This document shows, piece by piece, positions 36,486 to 45,639 of a stretch of 64,000 bases of DNA. The translations under genes and the position numbers were made by a program. The notes beneath the pieces were generated by a model. The model had not been told where the DNA came from and made no database searches. It saw only the letters and a program-made list of their open reading frames with translations. Source of the DNA: UBA11612 sp963976395. Lineage in GTDB: Bacteria > Pseudomonadota > Alphaproteobacteria > Rhodospirillales > Rhodospirillaceae. Where the stretch lies: the NCBI GenBank assembly GCA_963976395.1, contig CAXBLG010000007.1, positions 1-64,000 of the forward strand. The letters are read 5' to 3'. The stretch's first letter is position 1. Each line of letters begins with the position of its first letter.

Positions 36486-39400
36486 ATGCGGTTTTCGCGG
36501 CGTTTTACGGCTAGTGGCAAATCTCCCTATGACGGGATCGACTTCAGAGCCACCTCGAGCGAAATCCGAAACCCAGACGGCGCGGTTGTCTTCCAACAGC
36601 ACGACGTAATTGTCCCAGCCGCCTGGTCCCAAGTCGCCTGTGATATTCTCGCGCAGAAGTACTTCCGCCGCGCGGGCGTACCTAAAGCCCTGAAGCCAAT
36701 CCCCGAAGATGACGTTCCCGAATTTCTCTGGCGCAACACAGCGCTTGAGGACGACGACACCCGAACCGGCGCCGAGACCGATGCACGGCAAGTGTTTGAT
36801 CGCCTGGCCGGGACCTGGACCTATTGGGGCTGGAAAGCCGGATTTTTCGACAGCGACAACGATGCTTCCGTCTATTTTGACGAAATGCGCTTCATGCTCG
36901 CTCGCCAGATGGCCGCGCCGAATTCGCCACAGTGGTTCAACACAGGTTTGCATTGGGCCTATGGAATCGACGGTCCGTCCCAGGGCCATTACTACGTCGA
37001 TTACCAATCGGGCGAATTAACCAAGTCGGACAGCTCCTATGAGCATCCCCAGCCACACGCCTGTTTCATTCAATCGGTCGCAGACGATCTTGTGAATGAA
37101 GGCGGCATCATGGACCTCTGGGTTCGCGAGGGACGCTTGTTCAAGTACGGTTCCGGCACCGGCACCAATTTCTCCGCCTTGCGGGGCGCTGGAGAGAAGC
37201 TTTCGGGCGGAGGCAAATCCTCGGGCCTGATGAGCTGGCTCAAAATCGGTGATCGGGCAGCAGGCGCTATTAAATCCGGCGGGACCACGCGCCGCGCTGC
37301 TAAAATGGTCATCCTGAATGCCGACCACCCAGACATCGAAGAGTTCATCGGCTGGAAAGTCCGTGAAGAGCAAAAAGTCGCGGCTATGGTTGCAGGCTCA
37401 CGCCTTGCCAATAAGCATCTGAATGCAATTCTGCGCGCATGTCGCGAATGGGACGGTGAAGACAGCGACAAACGCTTCGATCCAAAAGAAAACGGCCAAC
37501 TTCGCAAAGAAATTATGGCCGCACGCAACGTCATGCTGCCAGAAAACATTGTACAGCGTGTGCTGCAGTTCGCCCGTCAGGGATATGCTGAGATCGAGTT
37601 TCCCGAATTCGACACGGATTGGGACTCAGAGGCCTACGGAACGGTATCCGGTCAGAACTCAAACAACAGCGTACGGATCACCGACGACTTTTTGCGGGCC
37701 GTCGAAGGCGATGCCGACTGGCATCTGAAAAGCCGCGTCAGTGGCGAAACCGTTAAAACCGTCAAGGCCCGCGAGTTGTGGGACAGCATCGGAGAAGCCG
37801 CGTGGCAGTGCGCAGATCCCGGCCTTCAGTTCGATACCACCATCAACGATTGGCACACCTGTCCGCAGTCGGGACGCATCAACGCGTCGAATCCATGTTC
37901 CGAGTACATGTTTCTCGACAATACCGCCTGCAATCTGGCTTCGCTCAACCTTCTGACCTTTCGCAACGAAGACGGATCGTTCGACGTCAAAGGGTTTGAA
38001 CACGCGGTTCGCCTGTGGACCGTAACCTTGGAAACCTCGGTTCTCATGGCGCAGTTCCCATCGAAGGAAATTGCCGAGTTATCCTATCGCTACCGCACCC
38101 TCGGTCTGGGCTTCGCCAATCTGGGCGGCCTGCTTATGGCGAACGGCATCGGCTACGACAGCGCCGAAGGCCGCGCGATCTGCGCCGCCATCAGCGCGCT
38201 GATGACCGGCCAGTCTTATGCAACGTCGGCGGAGATTGCCGAAGAACACGGTCCCTTCCCAGGATATACGGGGAATGACGGCGATATGCTGCGTGTCATT
38301 CGTAATCACCGCCGAGCCGCCTATGGACATCGCGACGCATATGAAAATCTGAACGTCATTCCGCAACCCCTCAATGCCGTCGATTGCCCCGACTCAGCGC
38401 TCGTCGCGGCCGCGAAATCGTCCTGGGACCGCGCGCTTGAACTTGGAACTGCGCATGGCTTTCGCAACGCCCAGGTCAGCGTCATTGCACCGACCGGCAC
38501 CATCGGTCTTGTCATGGACTGCGATACGACAGGCATCGAGCCAGACTTCGCCCTCGTTAAATTCAAAAAGCTCGCTGGTGGCGGCTACTTCAAGATCATC
38601 AATCGCGTTGTCCCACTGGCACTGAAAACCTTGGGTTACACACAAGCCCAAATCGACGACATCGCCCGCCACGCCGTTGGGCATGGCACATTGAAAGGCG
38701 CGCCAGCTATCAATGCCGTTTCTCTGCAAGATCGCGGCTTTAATGCCGGCGCGCTTGAGAAAGTTGAGGGCGCGCTTACCCAAGCCTTCGACATAAAGTT
38801 TGTTTTTAATCATTACACCCTGGGCGAAGATTTTTGCATTGAGAAGCTCGGGCTAAAACCTGAACAGTTGAACGACCCGGCGTTCAACATGCTGGAGGCC
38901 CTCGGGTATACGCGCGCGGATATAGAGGCTGCCAACAACTACGTCTGCGGTGCCATGACCCTTGAGGGTGCGCCACATCTAAAGACGGAGCACCTGCCGG
39001 TATTCGATTGCGCCAATCCCTGCGGCCGCACCGGAAAGCGTGCGCTGTCGGCCCAAAGCCACATCGCAATGATGGCCGCGGCCCAGCCTTATATCTCGGG
39101 CGCAATCTCAAAGACCATCAATATGCCGAACTCGGCCAGTGTCGAGGATTGCAAGAACGCCTACATGACCTCCTGGAAACTGGGGCTTAAGGCGAACGCC
39201 CTTTATCGCGACGGATCAAAACTGTCTCAGCCTCTTGCATCTGCATTGTTCGACGATATTGAAGAAGAGGGCGAAACTCCGGCTGAAGCCGCGCAAGCGC
39301 CTTCACCTGGCCGCGCCGAAATTGTCGCTGAGCGCATAATTGAACGGGTTGTCGCACGCGAGCGCAAACGTCTGCCGGACCGCCGCAAAGGCTATACGCA

Positions 39401-40199
39401 AAAAGCGCTCGTGGGTGGACACAAAGTATATCTGCGCACCGGTGAATATACCGACGGACAAGTCGGCGAAATTTTTGTCGATATGCACAAAGAGGGTGCG
39501 GCGTTCCGCAGCCTTATGAACAATTTTGCCATCGCCATTTCCATCGGCCTGCAATACGGCGTGCCGCTCGAAGAATTCGTCGATGCATTCACCTTTACAC
39601 GCTTCGATCCGGCCGGAGTCGTGGAAGGCAACTCGTCGATCAAAATGGCAACGTCTATTATCGACTATATCTTCCGCGAACTGGCTGTCAGCTATCTGGG
39701 TCGGAACGACCTTGCCCACGCCGAAGCTCACGATGTGCTTCCGGATGCCATGGGGGACGGCGAACGCGCGGAAAAGCTTCTGCAGATTGCCGAGAAAACC
39801 GTATCGCAGGGCTTTATTCGCTCGTCTAATCTCTATTTTATCAAGCCTCCGGCCAATAACGGGCGCGCGGGTGTGAGCCAAGCCGGTAGTTCAGGGAGCG
39901 CTCCAGGCGGCGCTCTCGGCGGATCTGAAGCTGTGTCCGGCAGCACAATCATGTCACCGGCCTCCTCTTCGGCTCCGGCGTCAGCCCTAGGCTCTCACGC
40001 GCAGGCGTTTGCGGAAGAAGAAGTCCAACTCAATGTACGCGTAACCGAAATGACCGGTTCACGCCGGAGCGCCGTACATATTGCGCGCATGAAGGGCTAT
40101 GAAGGCGATGCGTGTACCGACTGCGGAAACTTCACGCTTTTGCGGAACGGCACCTGTATGAAGTGTGATACTTGCGGCACAACAAGTGGCTGTTCATAG
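36486..40199 (+). CDS. nrdJ: vitamin B12-dependent ribonucleotide reductase (class II)
   Basis: Reduces ribonucleotides to deoxyribonucleotides using adenosylcobalamin to start radical chemistry, so it works with or without oxygen. The roughly 1237-residue protein has the N-terminal NrdJ region, MAAPNSPQWFNTGL, the redox cysteine region PHACFIQSVADD, a SGRINASNPCSEYMFLDNT-type active site, the APTGTIGLVMDCDT motif, and a low-complexity Gly/Ser/Ala linker before a C-terminal zinc-ribbon-like tail (CTDCGNF, CMKCDTCG). ATG 36486 is chosen; a TTG at 36456 is also in frame. It is followed by the OAS-fold gene 64 bases downstream. Confidence 0.96.
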   Translation: MRFSRRFTASGKSPYDGIDFRATSSEIRNPDGAVVFQQHDVIVPAAWSQVACDILAQKYFRRAGVPKALKPIPEDDVPEFLWRNTALEDDDTRTGAETDARQVFDRLAGTWTYWGWKAGFFDSDNDASVYFDEMRFMLARQMAAPNSPQWFNTGLHWAYGIDGPSQGHYYVDYQSGELTKSDSSYEHPQPHACFIQSVADDLVNEGGIMDLWVREGRLFKYGSGTGTNFSALRGAGEKLSGGGKSSGLMSWLKIGDRAAGAIKSGGTTRRAAKMVILNADHPDIEEFIGWKVREEQKVAAMVAGSRLANKHLNAILRACREWDGEDSDKRFDPKENGQLRKEIMAARNVMLPENIVQRVLQFARQGYAEIEFPEFDTDWDSEAYGTVSGQNSNNSVRITDDFLRAVEGDADWHLKSRVSGETVKTVKARELWDSIGEAAWQCADPGLQFDTTINDWHTCPQSGRINASNPCSEYMFLDNTACNLASLNLLTFRNEDGSFDVKGFEHAVRLWTVTLETSVLMAQFPSKEIAELSYRYRTLGLGFANLGGLLMANGIGYDSAEGRAICAAISALMTGQSYATSAEIAEEHGPFPGYTGNDGDMLRVIRNHRRAAYGHRDAYENLNVIPQPLNAVDCPDSALVAAAKSSWDRALELGTAHGFRNAQVSVIAPTGTIGLVMDCDTTGIEPDFALVKFKKLAGGGYFKIINRVVPLALKTLGYTQAQIDDIARHAVGHGTLKGAPAINAVSLQDRGFNAGALEKVEGALTQAFDIKFVFNHYTLGEDFCIEKLGLKPEQLNDPAFNMLEALGYTRADIEAANNYVCGAMTLEGAPHLKTEHLPVFDCANPCGRTGKRALSAQSHIAMMAAAQPYISGAISKTINMPNSASVEDCKNAYMTSWKLGLKANALYRDGSKLSQPLASALFDDIEEEGETPAEAAQAPSPGRAEIVAERIIERVVARERKRLPDRRKGYTQKALVGGHKVYLRTGEYTDGQVGEIFVDMHKEGAAFRSLMNNFAIAISIGLQYGVPLEEFVDAFTFTRFDPAGVVEGNSSIKMATSIIDYIFRELAVSYLGRNDLAHAEAHDVLPDAMGDGERAEKLLQIAEKTVSQGFIRSSNLYFIKPPANNGRAGVSQAGSSGSAPGGALGGSEAVSGSTIMSPASSSAPASALGSHAQAFAEEEVQLNVRVTEMTGSRRSAVHIARMKGYEGDACTDCGNFTLLRNGTCMKCDTCGTTSGCS

Positions 40200-40263
40200 G
40201 CCAACGAATTCAGAGCGTCTTGCACCGCTTCTAGTAGTGCATGTGCCGTAAAGGTGGATTTGA

Positions 40264-41247
40264 ATGCCGCTGCCCGCCGCTCTTGTAAAATCGCCGTCGG
40301 CGGACCCAGTCCGCATTTCGGGCTTTCCGACGCCGACAATCACTCCAACGATTGGAGCCTGCTTCGGCGAATTTCTGCGCCGAGTTGTCCCAAGCCATAC
40401 CGCATACGCCATAGCCCGAAGTACATGCGAGGATGTCGTCACCGCGCTACGCGCCGAACTGCGTCCGAATTGGTCGCTGCAAAAGGAGACGGACCAAAAA
40501 CAAAGATCCGATTATCTGATTGCAGGTTCAGTCGGTAAACGCACAGCAGTCGCCCCGATCACAACCGTTGATGTCCTCTACCTTCTTCCGCCCAAACTTG
40601 CCGCGCAAAGATCTGCTGATGCCCTGAAAATTGTCTGGGCCATTATGAAGAATCGCTACGAGGGCGCGAACATTACTGATGCGGGCGTACGTCTTCAGCG
40701 CGGAGAGCAATGGGTAAAAGTGATGCCCGGACGCGAGCATGGTGGCTCCTTCCTGATTCCCGCCCGCCCCACTATTGAGCGCTCGTCCGGCTGGGTGGTA
40801 ACCAACCCCATCGCCGAGGCCGCGACGCTGCGATTGTCGGATAGCCTGTATGGAGGTCGCCCTCGCTTGCTGCTCACGGTTCTCAAGTCTTGGCGAGTGC
40901 ATGCCGAAGTTCCTATCTCTTCATACGCCTTGGAACTACTTGCCCAGGAGTTTTACGCCGGATCTCCCAGACAATTTGAATTGGACCGCGCACTCATAGA
41001 GTTCTGGGCTTGGTCGCGCAAACGCACACCCTGTGCTCTCAAACCCCCAGGTGGGCAGTCGGTATTGGACGTCGGCAGCGCGTGGCATCAGAAGGCCAAA
41101 TCCGCGTACTGGCGTACCATGCTTGCCGATCACCACCTCAAGGCAGGTAAAGTTGTCGATGCTGCGCTGGAGTGGCGGCACATTCTCGGACCGGTCTTTC
41201 CGGTCCCCGGCGAAGCAGGGCCGTCGGCGCTACCAATGTTCAAGTAG
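40264..41247 (+). CDS. OAS/CD-NTase-fold protein with degenerate catalytic site
   Basis: A 327-residue protein that I align to the 2'-5' oligoadenylate synthetase/CD-NTase superfamily. The helix-loop motif AGSVGKRTAVAPITTVDVLYLL (87-108) matches OAS [21 protein letters not shown] without gaps. The first catalytic Asp is Thr101, the second is kept (Asp103), and the third, in the later VDVLPA strand, is Lys152 (VKVMPG). Downstream are the typical WxxTNP (177-182), LLTVLKSW (203-210) and ISSYALELLAQEF (218-230) segments of the helical half. Losing two of three metal ligands predicts no nucleotide synthesis. AAAGGTGG precedes ATG 40264. It follows nrdJ and no CBASS effector is adjacent. Confidence 0.7.
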   Translation: MPLPAALVKSPSADPVRISGFPTPTITPTIGACFGEFLRRVVPSHTAYAIARSTCEDVVTALRAELRPNWSLQKETDQKQRSDYLIAGSVGKRTAVAPITTVDVLYLLPPKLAAQRSADALKIVWAIMKNRYEGANITDAGVRLQRGEQWVKVMPGREHGGSFLIPARPTIERSSGWVVTNPIAEAATLRLSDSLYGGRPRLLLTVLKSWRVHAEVPISSYALELLAQEFYAGSPRQFELDRALIEFWAWSRKRTPCALKPPGGQSVLDVGSAWHQKAKSAYWRTMLADHHLKAGKVVDAALEWRHILGPVFPVPGEAGPSALPMFK

Positions 41248-41253
41248 TCAGTT

Positions 41254-42543
41254 TTATTTCGGCGCTTCGTGCAGGAATCTCGTGCGCAGTGTTCCCGGGA
41301 TCGCTTCCAAATCCTTGCGAATGCCCATGCCGGCTTCAATCTGGCCCAGCACATCCGTCACCACGTAGCCGATATCTTCGTCCGTACGCAGATACTGGCC
41401 GGCAATATTAATTTTCCGGCTGGAGAACACGTCCGAGATTTTGGCCAGCACACCCGGTACGTTGCGGTGAATATGCATAAAACGGGTTGCGTTCGATTGC
41501 GGCGGCAACGCCACCTCGGGAAAATTAACCGCGCCAAGAGTAGAGCCGTTGTCGGAATACTTCACTAGTTTCTCAGCGACTTCACCGCCGATATTTTCTT
41601 GGGCCTCTTCAGTAGATCCGCCGATATGCGGCGTCAGAATCACGTTTCGCAAACCTCGAAGCGGACTCTTGAACTCTTCCTCGGCGCCTGCGGGTTCCTT
41701 GGGGAACACATCTACGGCAGCGCCTGCAATGTGTTTCGATTCCAGTGCAGCAGCCAGGGACGGAATCTCCACCACTGTGCCTCGTGACGCGTTGATAAAA
41801 AACGCACCTTTTTTCATTTTCTCGAAGCTGGCGGCCGTGATCATGTTTTTAGTCTCGGGCGTCTCCGGTACGTGCAGCGTCACCACGTCGGACGCCGCAA
41901 GCAACTCATCCATAGACCGGCACGGCACGGCATTGCCGAGAGCCAGTTTTTCAACGATATCGAAATAACGCACCTGCATACCCATCGCTTCGGCAATAAT
42001 CGAAAGCTGCGTACCGATGTGACCATAGCCGACAATCCCCAGCACTTTGCCGCGGATTTCGCGCGCACCTTTCACGGTTTTGTCCCAGGCTCCTTCATGA
42101 GCACCCCATGAGCGCTGAGGAATGCCACGAAACAGCATGATGATTTCGGCGATTACCAGCTCGGCAACCGAGCGCGTGTTTGAATAGGGCGCATTGAAAA
42201 CCGGAATGCCCTGGGCTTTGGCCGCCCGCAAATCAACTTGATTGGTGCCGATACAAAAACAGCCGATTGTCAGAAGTTTATTTCCAGCCTCAAGCACCTG
42301 TTCCGTCAGTTTGGTGCGCGACCGTATCCCGAGGATATGCACATCTTCCAGTCGCTCCTTCAGTTCCCCTGCATCCAGCGCTCCTGTCAGCATTTCAATA
42401 TTGGAGTAGCCATTGCGCTTGAATAGGTCTGCAGCATTCCCATGTATGTTTTCAAGCAACAGGACTTTGATTTTTTTCTTCGGGAGCGAAAGTTTTTCCA
42501 AGACAAAATTCCAGACTATATGCGTGGCAACTGATCTGGCCAT
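41254..42543 (-). CDS. serA: D-3-phosphoglycerate dehydrogenase
   Basis: First step of serine synthesis (3-phosphoglycerate to 3-phosphohydroxypyruvate, NAD-dependent). The N-terminal KIKVLLLENIHGNA, the NAD motif GKVLGIVGYGHIGTQ, the catalytic Arg/Glu/His regions (INASRGTVVEIP, PHIGGSTEEAQENI) and a C-terminal ACT domain (VPGVLAKISDVFSSRKINIAG) are all visible, as in the E. coli-type enzyme, which is serine-inhibited through its ACT domain. Start is taken as ATG 42543, although the conserved sequence begins about 15 codons later. It is divergent from ridA. Confidence 0.95.
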   Translation of the reverse strand: MARSVATHIVWNFVLEKLSLPKKKIKVLLLENIHGNAADLFKRNGYSNIEMLTGALDAGELKERLEDVHILGIRSRTKLTEQVLEAGNKLLTIGCFCIGTNQVDLRAAKAQGIPVFNAPYSNTRSVAELVIAEIIMLFRGIPQRSWGAHEGAWDKTVKGAREIRGKVLGIVGYGHIGTQLSIIAEAMGMQVRYFDIVEKLALGNAVPCRSMDELLAASDVVTLHVPETPETKNMITAASFEKMKKGAFFINASRGTVVEIPSLAAALESKHIAGAAVDVFPKEPAGAEEEFKSPLRGLRNVILTPHIGGSTEEAQENIGGEVAEKLVKYSDNGSTLGAVNFPEVALPPQSNATRFMHIHRNVPGVLAKISDVFSSRKINIAGQYLRTDEDIGYVVTDVLGQIEAGMGIRKDLEAIPGTLRTRFLHEAPK

Positions 42544-42633
42544 GCGGGCAGACGACAGCGTATGGTACACTGCGCGGCGACCGCTCACGGCGGTGCCGGA
42601 GTAGCACATATATGAAACCGCGGGGAACCTGCA

Positions 42634-43101
42634 ATGGCCGGTAAAGTCGAATCTCAACTGAAGACATTGGGCATTACGCTCCCCGAGGCCCTCTCGCCCG
42701 TCGCCAATTATGTGCCGTTCGTCAAAACCGGCAACTTGGTCTTTGTCTCGGGCCAACTGCCGATGAAGGACGGCACGTTGCAGAGCAAAGGCCTGCTAGG
42801 CGCAGATGTATCGGTCGCCGATGCCGCGGCGGCGGCTAGGCTCTGCGCCATCAACTTGATCGCCCAAGCCAAAGTCGCATGCGGCGGCGATCTCGACCGC
42901 ATCAAACGCGTCGTCAAACTGACCGGATTCGTGGCTTCCGGGCCCAACTTCACAGATCATCCAAAGGTGGTGAACGGCGCGTCCGATACAATGGTCGAGG
43001 TGTTTGGAGACGCCGGCCGCCATGCCCGCGCGGCCGTGGGCTCGTCGTCCTTGCCGCTTGGCGCGGCCGTTGAGGTTGAGGCCATTTTTGAAATCACCTA
43101 A
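42634..43101 (+). CDS. RidA family (YjgF/UK114) protein
   Basis: A 155-residue RidA-superfamily protein. Family members hydrolyse reactive enamine/imine intermediates made by PLP enzymes. Visible are FVSGQLPMKDGTL, the helix AAARLCAINLIAQAKVA, the strand RIKRVVKLTGFVASG, and the late AVGSSSLPLGAAVEVEAIFEI; the usual catalytic Arg position is occupied by a Ser-rich strand, so it belongs to a Rid subgroup and not to RidA proper. It is divergent from serA; serine dehydratase chemistry makes 2-aminoacrylate, the natural RidA substrate, so the pairing is functionally plausible. Confidence 0.88.
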   Translation: MAGKVESQLKTLGITLPEALSPVANYVPFVKTGNLVFVSGQLPMKDGTLQSKGLLGADVSVADAAAAARLCAINLIAQAKVACGGDLDRIKRVVKLTGFVASGPNFTDHPKVVNGASDTMVEVFGDAGRHARAAVGSSSLPLGAAVEVEAIFEIT

Positions 43102-43121
43102 CACCACGAAGTTGCCCGCCT

Positions 43122-44348
43122 ATGGATGATGAACGTCCCGATGCTGATTTGCCGGACGCGCCGGGGGGCGAGGACGGACTACAAATAAGGGTGCTGCCAA
43201 GCATTCATCAGGTGCCATCAGGTCAATGGGATCTGTGTGCAGGCGTTGGCAAGCCGGACCACAACCCCTTTGTCCGCCACGCTTTCTTCAGTGCCTTAGA
43301 GGACTCGCGCTCCACCATCGCTGATACGGGCTGGTATCCTCAGCACGTGGTGGTGGAAGATCTTTCTGGCGATGTGCTGGCCTGCGCGCCGATGTTCCTC
43401 AAAAATCACTCCTACGGCGAGTACGTTTTTGACTGGGGATGGGCCGAAGCCTACCAGCGCGCCGGTGGACGCTATTACCCCAAGCTCCAATGCGCGGTGC
43501 CGTTCACGCCGGTCACCGGACCGCGTTTGATGGTGCGACCATCCTTGCTCCCTTCCCTCGCGCACGATGTAGAACGCGGATTGTTGGGCGGCATGGTGGA
43601 ACTCGCGTCTCGACTGAAGGTTTCCTCGCTTCATGTGACCTTCCCAACCGCCACGGAATACGACACCATGACCAGGGCCGGATTTCTGCCGCGTCTTGGC
43701 GAGCAGTATCACTGGGAAAATAAAGACTACGAGAGTTTCGACGATTTTCTCTCTGAATTGTCATCACGTAAGCGCAAAAGCATTCGCAAAGAGCGCGAAA
43801 AGGCCAATTCAAGCGGCGTAGACATCCAAATTCTCACCGGCGCCGACATAAAACCCCGTCACTGGGATGCTTTTTTCCAGTTTTATATGAACACCTCGGA
43901 CCGCAAATGGGGGCAAGCCTACCTCACCCGGGCGTTTTTCGAGCTCTTGTCCGAGCGCATGGGCGACGCCGTCGTGCTCATTATGGGTGAGGAAGACGGG
44001 CGGTTGGTCTGCGGAGCACTCAATTTGCGCGGGGGAAATACCTTGTTTGGGAGAAACTGGGGCACGGTGGTCGACTATCCTATGCTCCACTTCGAGGTCT
44101 GTTATTACCGGGCCATCGACTATGCCATTGAACACAAACTCAAATGGGTCGAGGCGGGGGCGCAGGGCCAACACAAAATCCAGCGGGGCTACATGCCCAA
44201 GCGCACATATTCGGCCCACTGGATCGCTGATAAAGGCTTTAGGAGCGCGGTTGCCGAGTTTCTAGACAGGGAACGGGCCGCCATAATCTCAGATATCGAA
44301 TTTCAGACCGATCTCGGGCCCTTTAAGCGAACGAAAAGTTCTCCCTAG
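43122..44348 (+). CDS. GNAT family acyltransferase (DUF482/COG3146)
   Basis: A 408-residue protein of the DUF482 family, which has a tandem GNAT/FemAB-like fold. Characteristic sequence includes NPFVRHAFFSALEDS, VFDWGWAEAYQRAGGRYYPKL, QCAVPFTPVTGPRL, SSLHVTFPT, then RKRKSIRKEREKA and the late AGAQGQHKIQRGYMPK. Members are thought to transfer acyl groups or amino acids, but the substrate is unknown. It lies 20 bases downstream of the ridA-like gene on the same strand. Confidence 0.88.
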   Translation: MDDERPDADLPDAPGGEDGLQIRVLPSIHQVPSGQWDLCAGVGKPDHNPFVRHAFFSALEDSRSTIADTGWYPQHVVVEDLSGDVLACAPMFLKNHSYGEYVFDWGWAEAYQRAGGRYYPKLQCAVPFTPVTGPRLMVRPSLLPSLAHDVERGLLGGMVELASRLKVSSLHVTFPTATEYDTMTRAGFLPRLGEQYHWENKDYESFDDFLSELSSRKRKSIRKEREKANSSGVDIQILTGADIKPRHWDAFFQFYMNTSDRKWGQAYLTRAFFELLSERMGDAVVLIMGEEDGRLVCGALNLRGGNTLFGRNWGTVVDYPMLHFEVCYYRAIDYAIEHKLKWVEAGAQGQHKIQRGYMPKRTYSAHWIADKGFRSAVAEFLDRERAAIISDIEFQTDLGPFKRTKSSP

Positions 44349-44358
44349 AAATTTTAAA

Positions 44359-44387
44359 GGTTCCTGGTACTTTTAATCAGGGAACTC
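44359..44387. repeat. inverted repeat before the RayT-like gene
   Basis: GGTTCCTG (44359-44366) and CAGGGAAC (44379-44386) form imperfect 7-8 bp arms around a 12-base AT-rich loop, in the 60 bases between the acyltransferase stop and the transposase start. A hairpin next to a RayT gene could be a recognition palindrome of REP type or a weak terminator; there is no T-tract after it. Confidence 0.4.
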
Positions 44388-44408
44388 CAGAAAACGATAG
44401 GGAAACCA

Positions 44409-45110
44409 GTGCCGCGCCGACCGAGGGTCTTTTTACCCGGCCAGCCCATCCATTTGATTCAGCGCGGACACAACCGCTGTCAGGTCTTTTATGGCCCGGA
44501 TGACGCCAAAGCCTATCTCGGCTGGCTGCAAGACGCCGCCAGCAAGCACGGCCTGTCTATTCATGCCTATGTGCTGATGACCAATCACGTCCACCTATTG
44601 GTCTCCCCCGCGTCAGAGCAAGCTCTGCCGAAGGCTCTGCGAGATGTGAACTGGCACTACACCCGCCACATCAACGCGGCTCACGACCGCTCTGGTAGCC
44701 TTTGGGACGGCCGCTACAAAGCCTGTATCGTGGAAGCCGACACCTACCTCATAGCTTGCTGCCGCTATATTGAATTTAACCCCGTACGTGCCGGCCTCGC
44801 TCAGGGTCCGGCCAGTTATCGCTGGTCCAGCCACAAGGCGAATGCCGAAGGCGCGACCAACCCTTTGCTGACCCCTCACCCGCTTTACACCAAGCTCGGG
44901 AACACGCCTGCCGACCGCGCGGCCGCTTACAGGGAGATGTGCAAAGCAGAGTTACCTGAGTCCACCGTCCACGCCATCCGCACGGCGACTAACGGCGGTT
45001 GGGCCTTGGGCAAAGACGCGTTCGCAGAAAAGGTAGGGCGTCACGCCGGGCGAAATATGGCCCCCAGAGGTCCCGGACGGCCGTGGCCCCAAAAAGACAA
45101 AGCGAGCTGA
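44409..45110 (+). CDS. REP-associated tyrosine transposase-like protein (HUH/Y1)
   Basis: A 233-residue Y1-transposase-superfamily protein. The metal-binding HUH motif is in MTNHVHLLV and the probable catalytic Tyr in CCRYIEFNPVRAGL. The N-terminal PRRPRVFLPGQPIHLIQRGHN and the WDGRYKACIVEADTYL segment are typical of RayT proteins, which are usually single-copy, domesticated enzymes that act on REP palindromes and rarely self-mobilise. GTG start at 44409. No flanking IS ends or target duplications are seen. It converges on the thioesterase gene. Confidence 0.88.
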   Translation: MPRRPRVFLPGQPIHLIQRGHNRCQVFYGPDDAKAYLGWLQDAASKHGLSIHAYVLMTNHVHLLVSPASEQALPKALRDVNWHYTRHINAAHDRSGSLWDGRYKACIVEADTYLIACCRYIEFNPVRAGLAQGPASYRWSSHKANAEGATNPLLTPHPLYTKLGNTPADRAAAYREMCKAELPESTVHAIRTATNGGWALGKDAFAEKVGRHAGRNMAPRGPGRPWPQKDKAS

Positions 45111-45116
45111 GCCCGC

Positions 45117-45518
45117 CTAGATATCTTTATTTGGAATTTCAATGGGTTGCCCCTTGTTGTCGACAGCAACATAGGTGAACAAACCTTCCGTCACGAGCAA
45201 TGCTTCGCCGTGACGATGCCGCCGGACCCAAGTTTCCACCTGCACCGCAACAGAAGTGCGGCCCACGCGAGTAATGCGGGTATAGCAACTGACTTCGTCC
45301 CCTACGAAAACCGGCCGGTGGAATTGCATGGCATCCACGGCAACGGTCGCCGTCATCAACCCCGAGTGACTAACCGCATGCATACCCCCCGCGATATCCA
45401 TCTGGCCAAGCACCCACCCCCCGAAAATGTGCCCAGACGGATTAGTATCAGCCGGCATCGCGAGCACACGGAGCGAGAGCTCGCCGGTCGGTCCCGGTGG
45501 ATTTTCATGTTTGGTCAT
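45117..45518 (-). CDS. acyl-CoA thioesterase (YciA-like hotdog)
   Basis: A 133-residue hotdog-fold thioesterase. PADTNPSGHIFGGWVLGQMDIAGG carries the catalytic Asn/Asp-containing motif of the YciA/BFIT acyl-CoA hydrolase group, followed by VDAMQFHRPVFVGDEV. Cytoplasmic; hydrolyses acyl-CoA esters to fatty acid and CoA. The in vivo substrate is not evident. Convergent with the RayT-like gene and divergent from parE. Confidence 0.92.
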   Translation of the reverse strand: MTKHENPPGPTGELSLRVLAMPADTNPSGHIFGGWVLGQMDIAGGMHAVSHSGLMTATVAVDAMQFHRPVFVGDEVSCYTRITRVGRTSVAVQVETWVRRHRHGEALLVTEGLFTYVAVDNKGQPIEIPNKDI

Positions 45519-45639
45519 AGTCGATCCGTTAAAACAATTTTCAAGATATTGTATGGTGCCTCGGTCTCACATACTTTGGCTAGATCAATTCACAAACTTG
45601 CGTGGGACACCTACGCAACCATAAGAAATATTGACGCAA

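Noticed and set aside
40264..41247. A working CBASS anti-phage operon
   Set aside because: The nucleotidyltransferase-like protein lacks two catalytic Asp residues and no effector, E1/E2-like, HORMA or TRIP13-like gene is adjacent.
44409..45110. Active insertion sequence
   Set aside because: The transposase-like gene is of the RayT type, with no terminal inverted repeats, target duplication or second copy in the window.
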